A model generated the notes under the pieces. That model saw only the letters and a list, made by a program, of their open reading frames with translations, was not told the DNA's origin and made no database searches. Both the position numbers and the translations under genes were made by a program. From an uncultured Eubacteriales bacterium (GTDB lineage Bacteria; Bacillota; Clostridia; Oscillospirales; CAG-272), in assembly GCA_934433485.1 (NCBI GenBank), contig CAKRZR010000013.1:1-64000 (forward strand): DNA of 64,000 nucleotides, written 5' to 3'. Shown piece by piece: positions 59,935-64,000 of this stretch (the first letter of the stretch is position 1; each line of letters opens with the position of its first letter).

Positions 59935-62031
59935 ATGCAGTCAGCACCAGTATGGGTACACGCCCTCTACAACGAGATGAACGTGACCTTAACCTTTCTG
60001 AAAACCGTCACGCTTGGGGACAAGCCGGAGCTCCAGCTCGCCGCGTCCTCCCTGTACCGCGTCTTTGTAAACGGAGAGCTCATCGGCTACGGTCCGGCAA
60101 GAGCGGCGCACGGATTCTCCCGCGTCGACAGATACTCCCTCGAAAAGTGGGCGCACGAGACGGTCGTGATCGCCGTGGACGTCCATTCCGCGCAGGTCAA
60201 CTCGTTCTATGTCGTGGATGAAAAGCCTTTCTTTATGGCGGACATCCTCGACGGCAGTCATGTGACAGCGACAGCGGAGGATTTCACGGCATATCCGCGC
60301 ACCGACCGGCTCCAGAAGGTACGCCGTTTCAGCTTCCAGAGAACGTTCACGGAAAGCTACCGGATGCATACGGATCCGAACGCGCTCTACAAGGGCGATA
60401 CCACGGGCTTCACCGCCGCGCAGACCACGATTGTCCCGGCAAACGAGCTGCTGCCGCGCCACGTCCATTATCCGACGCTGGAGGTGATCCCCTACACCAC
60501 GCTTGTGGAGCACGGCAAGGTCGGCATCGATGCGGACGCACGGCTGTGGCAGGATCGCGCGTATCTCGGCATCGACGACGTGAAGTTCAAGGGATACGCC
60601 GCGAACGAGCTGGAAGAGGACGCCGGGGAAGAGGTTTCCCGCATGACGTACCGCAAGGATGGCGAGAACGCGCTGTCCCTCGTCGGCGCCGCGTACCAGA
60701 TCTTCGATTTCGCGCGCACCGTGACCGGCTTCTTCTCCCTCGACGTGACGGTCAAAAAGGCGGCGGTGGTCTACATTCTCTTTGACGAGCTGACCTTTGC
60801 GCGCGAGGGCTGCACCGTGGTCGATCCGTTCCGCAACACGTGCTGCAATGTGCTGAAATACACGCTCGCGCCCGGCAGATACCATCTGCTCTCCATGGAG
60901 GCAAACACGGCGCGGTATGCCAACATCGTGACGACGGCGGGCGAGACAGATATCCACGCGTTCGGCATGGTATCCTATGAAAATCCGGACGCCAAGCACT
61001 TCGCCTACGACTACCACGACGCGGAGCTGAACAAGATTGTCGCCGCCGCCGTGAACACCTTTGCGCAGAACGCCGTGGATGTGCTGACCGACTGCCCGTC
61101 CCGCGAACGCGCCGGCTGGCTCTGCGACAGCTATTTCTCGTCCCGCGCGGAGGCACTGTTCACCGGTGAGAACCGCGTGGAGCGCAACTTCCTCGAAAAC
61201 TACGCAATGGCGGCGCCTTCTCCGTTCCTGCCCGCCGGCATGCTCCCGATGTGCTACCCCTCCGACCACAACGACGGCGTGTACATCCCGAACTGGACGA
61301 TGTGGTACCTCCTGGAGCTGCGCAACTACGTGAACCGCACCGGCGACAACGAAATGGCTGTCCTGTCCCGCGAGAAAGTCTACGGACTGGTGGAGTTCTT
61401 CGACCGCTACGTGAACGCGGACGGGCTGCTGGAAAATCTGGAAAGCTGGGTATTCATCGAGTGGAGCCGCTGCAACGACAAGGATTTCATCGCGGGCGTG
61501 AACTATCCGTCGAACATGATCTGGGCGGCGGCGCTGGACGCGGTAGCGGATCTCTACGGAGACGACGCACTGCGGGAACGCGCGGCAAAGATGCGTAAGG
61601 TGATTCGCGAACAGTCCTGGAACGGCGAATTTTTCGAGGACAACGCGATCCGCGGCGAGGACGGCAAGCTGCAAAAGACCGGTCACACCTCGGAGACGTG
61701 CCAGTACTACGCCTTCTACTTCGGCGTGGCGTCCCGGGAAACGGATCCCGTGCTGTTTGAGACGATGCTCACGAAATTCGGTCCGAAGCGCGACGACAAG
61801 GTGGTCTACCCGACCGTCTACCGCTCTAACGCCATTGTGGGCAACTATCTGCGGCTGGAGCTGCTCATGAACTACGGCTACCGCGCCGAGGTGCTGTCGG
61901 AGTGCCGCGACTTCTTCACACAGATGGCGGAGATGACCGGAACCCTGTGGGAACACAGCCAGCTCTCGTGCAGCCTGAACCACGGCTTCGCCTCCATGGC
62001 AGCCGTATACATCGATCGCTGCGCCAAATAA
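59935..62031 (+). CDS. GH78-like alpha-L-rhamnosidase-family protein
   Basis: A 698-residue protein with an N-terminal beta-sandwich part (about 1-360; ASSLYRVFVNGELIGYGPAR is a classic rhamnosidase N-domain motif) and an (alpha/alpha)6 barrel. The hallmark DVLTDCPSRERAGWLCDSYF lies near residue 385, WVFIEWSRCNDKDF follows, and TGTLWEHSQLSCSLNHGFAS is the C-terminal active-site block. GH78 enzymes release alpha-linked L-rhamnose; related branches act on other sugars, so the substrate is uncertain. No signal peptide. GGAGGTATT precedes the start. Confidence 0.82.
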   Translation: MQSAPVWVHALYNEMNVTLTFLKTVTLGDKPELQLAASSLYRVFVNGELIGYGPARAAHGFSRVDRYSLEKWAHETVVIAVDVHSAQVNSFYVVDEKPFFMADILDGSHVTATAEDFTAYPRTDRLQKVRRFSFQRTFTESYRMHTDPNALYKGDTTGFTAAQTTIVPANELLPRHVHYPTLEVIPYTTLVEHGKVGIDADARLWQDRAYLGIDDVKFKGYAANELEEDAGEEVSRMTYRKDGENALSLVGAAYQIFDFARTVTGFFSLDVTVKKAAVVYILFDELTFAREGCTVVDPFRNTCCNVLKYTLAPGRYHLLSMEANTARYANIVTTAGETDIHAFGMVSYENPDAKHFAYDYHDAELNKIVAAAVNTFAQNAVDVLTDCPSRERAGWLCDSYFSSRAEALFTGENRVERNFLENYAMAAPSPFLPAGMLPMCYPSDHNDGVYIPNWTMWYLLELRNYVNRTGDNEMAVLSREKVYGLVEFFDRYVNADGLLENLESWVFIEWSRCNDKDFIAGVNYPSNMIWAAALDAVADLYGDDALRERAAKMRKVIREQSWNGEFFEDNAIRGEDGKLQKTGHTSETCQYYAFYFGVASRETDPVLFETMLTKFGPKRDDKVVYPTVYRSNAIVGNYLRLELLMNYGYRAEVLSECRDFFTQMAEMTGTLWEHSQLSCSLNHGFASMAAVYIDRCAK

Positions 62032-62050
62032 AACGACCGACCCTATGGAG

Positions 62051-62084
62051 AAAGAGACGGTACATTCCGGTGTGCCGTCTCTTT
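62051..62084 (+). terminator. Terminator after the GH78-like gene
   Basis: AAAGAGACGG pairs with CCGTCTCTTT around a short loop. Confidence 0.8.
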
Positions 62085-62212
62085 CTATGCGTTCTGCCGC
62101 GCAAGCTGTATTCCCTTTTTGTCTATGCGTACGTTTTTCCGTCCGATCCGTACCTATGTCCGCTCTTCTGCCGGGCGGCAAAAATATTTTTTGGGAAAGT
62201 TTTGAAAAGCCC

Positions 62213-62241
62213 TTGACAATCGGACGATTTTATAGTATAAT
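62213..62241 (+). promoter_or_regulatory. Promoter of tRNA-Cys
   Basis: TTGACA, 17 bp, TATAAT: full consensus, 12 bases before the tRNA. Confidence 0.92.
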
Positions 62242-62253
62242 ACTACCCGTAAC

Positions 62254-62325
62254 GGCGCCATAGCCAAGCGGTAAGGCAGAAGTCTGCAAAACTTTTATTC
62301 CCCGGTCCGATTCCGGGTGGCGCCT
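62254..62325 (+). tRNA. tRNA-Cys (anticodon GCA)
   Basis: A 72-nt cloverleaf. The 7-bp acceptor stem GGCGCCA pairs with TGGCGCC, with a T discriminator base at 62325. The anticodon loop CTGCAAA carries GCA at 62286-62288, and the T arm is CCGGTCCGATTCCGG. The CCA end is not encoded and must be added enzymatically. One perfect promoter precedes it and a terminator follows, so it is a single-gene unit. Confidence 0.95.
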
Positions 62326-62332
62326 TTCATAG

Positions 62333-62363
62333 AAAAAGACACCTCTCAGCGGGTGTCTTTTTT
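62333..62363 (+). terminator. Terminator after tRNA-Cys
   Basis: AAAAAGACACC pairs with GGGTGTCTTTTTT. Confidence 0.9.
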
Positions 62364-62424
62364 GCGTTATACTCCCTGGCGGCTCCTTATCGGAGAAATC
62401 ACAAACGACCGCATAGGACAGGAA

Positions 62425-62465
62425 AAGACCCCGCCGCGGATTTCTCTGCGGTGGGATTTTTTCCT
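62425..62465 (-). terminator. Terminator of the repeat-protein gene
   Basis: CCCACCGCAG pairs with CCGCGGCGGGG (imperfect), followed by TCTTTTC on the minus strand. Confidence 0.65.
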
Positions 62466-62497
62466 ATGGGATTTTCATAGGCGATGGTGCTGCCCGC

Positions 62498-64000
62498 TCA
62501 TTTTCCCTGCATCTTTTCGTAATCGGCTCTGTCCTGCGTTCCAAGCGCGTCCTTGAACAGAACCGTGCCACTCTCGTCGGTGTCAAATGTGTATTCGACA
62601 GACCCGTGCCAGCCGTCGGAGAGCCCTTCCGGCTGATACCGGCGGAAAAGGCCGTCGTCGGTCGGGAAGTATCCTTTGCCGACTCCTCTGTATTCTGTCA
62701 GCTGCCATACCGCGCGTTTGCCGTCGCCGTAGGGATGCTCAAACCGCACAATGCCGACCCCGTCCGCAAACAGGTACTCGCTCCTGCCGGAGAAGTATCC
62801 CCAGGCCTCGAAATCAAAGCGGACGCGCAGACAGTTTGCAAACGTCCCCGCGGGCGTCTGGACCGTTTCGCCGCCCGTGACATGGAAATTCTTCGTGACG
62901 TAGTTTTCTGCCTTTCTCTCATCCACATGATAGCCGTTTTTCCATTCGTCCGACCAGAGGCAGCCTGTCGCGTCCTGTAAAATATCCGGGAAGAAGCTGT
63001 ACAGCACCGGATACCCGGCACAGTTCGTGTCGCAGCCCGACATATCCTTCCATTCAAAGCTGTGCTCGCGGCAGTCGCGGATGACTATTTTGCCGTCCGC
63101 CTTTTCTACCCTGTCGTATTCAAAGAAGTCCCATCTGCCTTTTTGCGTATAATCCGGATGAATGGTGGGATCTCCCGCCAAAATGCGGCGCATCACTGTA
63201 TTGGCCACAGCTGTGTGCAGCTTCTGCCGCTTCGTTGCGGCAAGCTCCTCGGCACGCCGCATTGCGTCGCTTACATCGCAAAGGCTCTCTGTATCAGGCG
63301 CTGTTTCCTTATGGTAGCCGTACCTCGCTTCAGCCATTTTGCCTTCCCACGTGTCACGATAACCCCTTGAAACCATATAGTTCATGGCAGAAAGCGTGAC
63401 AGAACCGGCATCGCAGGCGGTGACCTCAAAAATATTCTCTCTTTCTCTTATTTCGACGGTTTCGGGGGTGGCAAGCGCATATTCCCAACGGTTTCCTGCG
63501 GCAAACGGAAGGAGTCCGCCCGTGCCGTCCGTCTGATACGCCGAAAGCACCCATTCGTGCGTGTCCCCAAAGCGTGTTGTGATTTGGCGGACAATGCCGA
63601 CGCCGCCGCAGAGCCATGTTTCGCAATAGGTGAGCTCGGAATATTCGCCGTCCAGAACATACACGGAACAGTTTTCGAAATGGCCCGCAGGTGTGTCGCA
63701 CACGCCGCTGTTTTTGAGATATGTAAGCGTTATTTTTCCGTTAGACGATGTGACCGTATCGCCTGGCTTCATTTTTTTGTCCAATATGATATTGTCACAG
63801 CGGGACATGTTCCAAAAAAGTCCGGCGTCCGCCATATCCGGAGAAAAACCGTACCCGGGTTCTCTCCAGAAATAAAGCTTACTGCCGATCTTTTTGTAAA
63901 CCTCGCCGGTGACATCTGGCTGGAAGCGGATGACCTTTGGATCACCTGCCGCCGCCAGTGAACGCTTCTCTCCTTCAATGGCAGCCTTAGCGTTGGCGTA
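62498..64000 (-). CDS. Protein with repeated TPAG-x-F-x-NC modules (5' cut by window end)
   Basis: The frame is open from the stop at 62498 to the window edge; the ATG at 63835 is internal, since 55 more codons (including IEGEKRSLAAAG and YFWREPGYGFSPD) continue upstream. At least 500 residues. Two similar modules are visible: DTPAGHFENCSVYV followed by GGVGIVRQI, and QTPAGTFANCLRVRF followed by DGVGIVRFE. The middle has helical and YGYHK-type stretches. I do not recognise the family; proteins with this kind of repeat are usually extracytoplasmic, but the N-terminus that would show a signal is outside the window. Confidence 0.65.
   Translation of the reverse strand, partial: YANAKAAIEGEKRSLAAAGDPKVIRFQPDVTGEVYKKIGSKLYFWREPGYGFSPDMADAGLFWNMSRCDNIILDKKMKPGDTVTSSNGKITLTYLKNSGVCDTPAGHFENCSVYVLDGEYSELTYCETWLCGGVGIVRQITTRFGDTHEWVLSAYQTDGTGGLLPFAAGNRWEYALATPETVEIRERENIFEVTACDAGSVTLSAMNYMVSRGYRDTWEGKMAEARYGYHKETAPDTESLCDVSDAMRRAEELAATKRQKLHTAVANTVMRRILAGDPTIHPDYTQKGRWDFFEYDRVEKADGKIVIRDCREHSFEWKDMSGCDTNCAGYPVLYSFFPDILQDATGCLWSDEWKNGYHVDERKAENYVTKNFHVTGGETVQTPAGTFANCLRVRFDFEAWGYFSGRSEYLFADGVGIVRFEHPYGDGKRAVWQLTEYRGVGKGYFPTDDGLFRRYQPEGLSDGWHGSVEYTFDTDESGTVLFKDALGTQDRADYEKMQGK

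Noticed and set aside
59989..62181. 730-residue open frame opposite the GH78-like gene
   Set aside because: Antisense shadow; the plus-strand protein has clear family motifs and the promoter.
1..64000. CRISPR arrays, rRNA genes, prophage modules
   Set aside because: No regularly spaced repeats, rRNA-like stretches or phage structural genes were seen.

Overview
This 64 kb window reads as a GC-rich Clostridia-type (Firmicutes) chromosome, probably from an uncultured gut or rumen anaerobe. The signs are strong AGGAGG-type ribosome binding sites, near-consensus sigma-A promoters (TTGACA, 17 bp, TATACT/TATAAT) before many genes, intrinsic terminators after most transcription units, tandem lipoprotein solute-binding proteins, PotABCD, a glycyl radical enzyme, a FucO-type alcohol dehydrogenase and a tRNA-Cys gene with no encoded CCA. 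No taxon can be named from the sequence alone.

Layout. 1-91: tail of a probable transposase. 620-5468: two tandem paralogous solute-binding lipoproteins, then an ECF sigma factor overlapping its putative anti-sigma partner. 5643-10297: GH99-like protein, SGNH hydrolase, M18 aminopeptidase, then a barnase-like lipoprotein RNase overlapping a barstar. 10387-14978: MFS transporter, PHP-domain protein, and a lipoprotein plus radical SAM/SPASM pair. 15339-18870: AT-richer HTH gene, then an AraC regulator followed by a third solute-binding protein. 19099-23240: glycyl radical enzyme, zinc dehydrogenase, XRE regulator. 23335-32042: SASA-type esterase, PepF with a metallophosphoesterase, and an AraC-SbcD-SbcC cluster. 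32275-35619: TIM-barrel isomerase and two Gfo/Idh/MocA oxidoreductases, one GH109-like. 35706-41316: an 801-residue solute-binding lipoprotein and a three-gene operon (unknown protein, double GNAT, class III aminotransferase). 41821-47889: fucO, pgk, tpiA, and a GyrI-like/transglutaminase/small membrane protein operon. 47966-53658: GH95 fucosidase, a 1018-residue membrane-anchored surface protein and a small membrane protein. 54025-59768: rplM-rpsI and potABCD. 59935-64000: GH78-like protein, tRNA-Cys, and a repeat protein cut by the window end.

Working together. Several genes point to host or plant glycan use: GH95 fucosidase, GH109-like oxidoreductase, GH78-like enzyme, GH99-like protein and SASA esterase. 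FucO could reduce lactaldehyde from fucose or rhamnose. Four solute-binding lipoproteins lie here with no sugar-type ABC permease beside them. Housekeeping functions (glycolysis, ribosomal proteins, SbcCD, polyamine uptake) are interspersed, so this is ordinary chromosome rather than a single island.

The features most worth a second look are the radical SAM/lipoprotein pair with no visible precursor peptide, the glycyl radical enzyme with no activase nearby, the barnase-barstar pair fused to a lipoprotein signal, the structured leader hiding the ribosome binding site at 41317-41478, the ~470-nt potA leader, and a perfect inverted repeat at the start of the 32275 operon.
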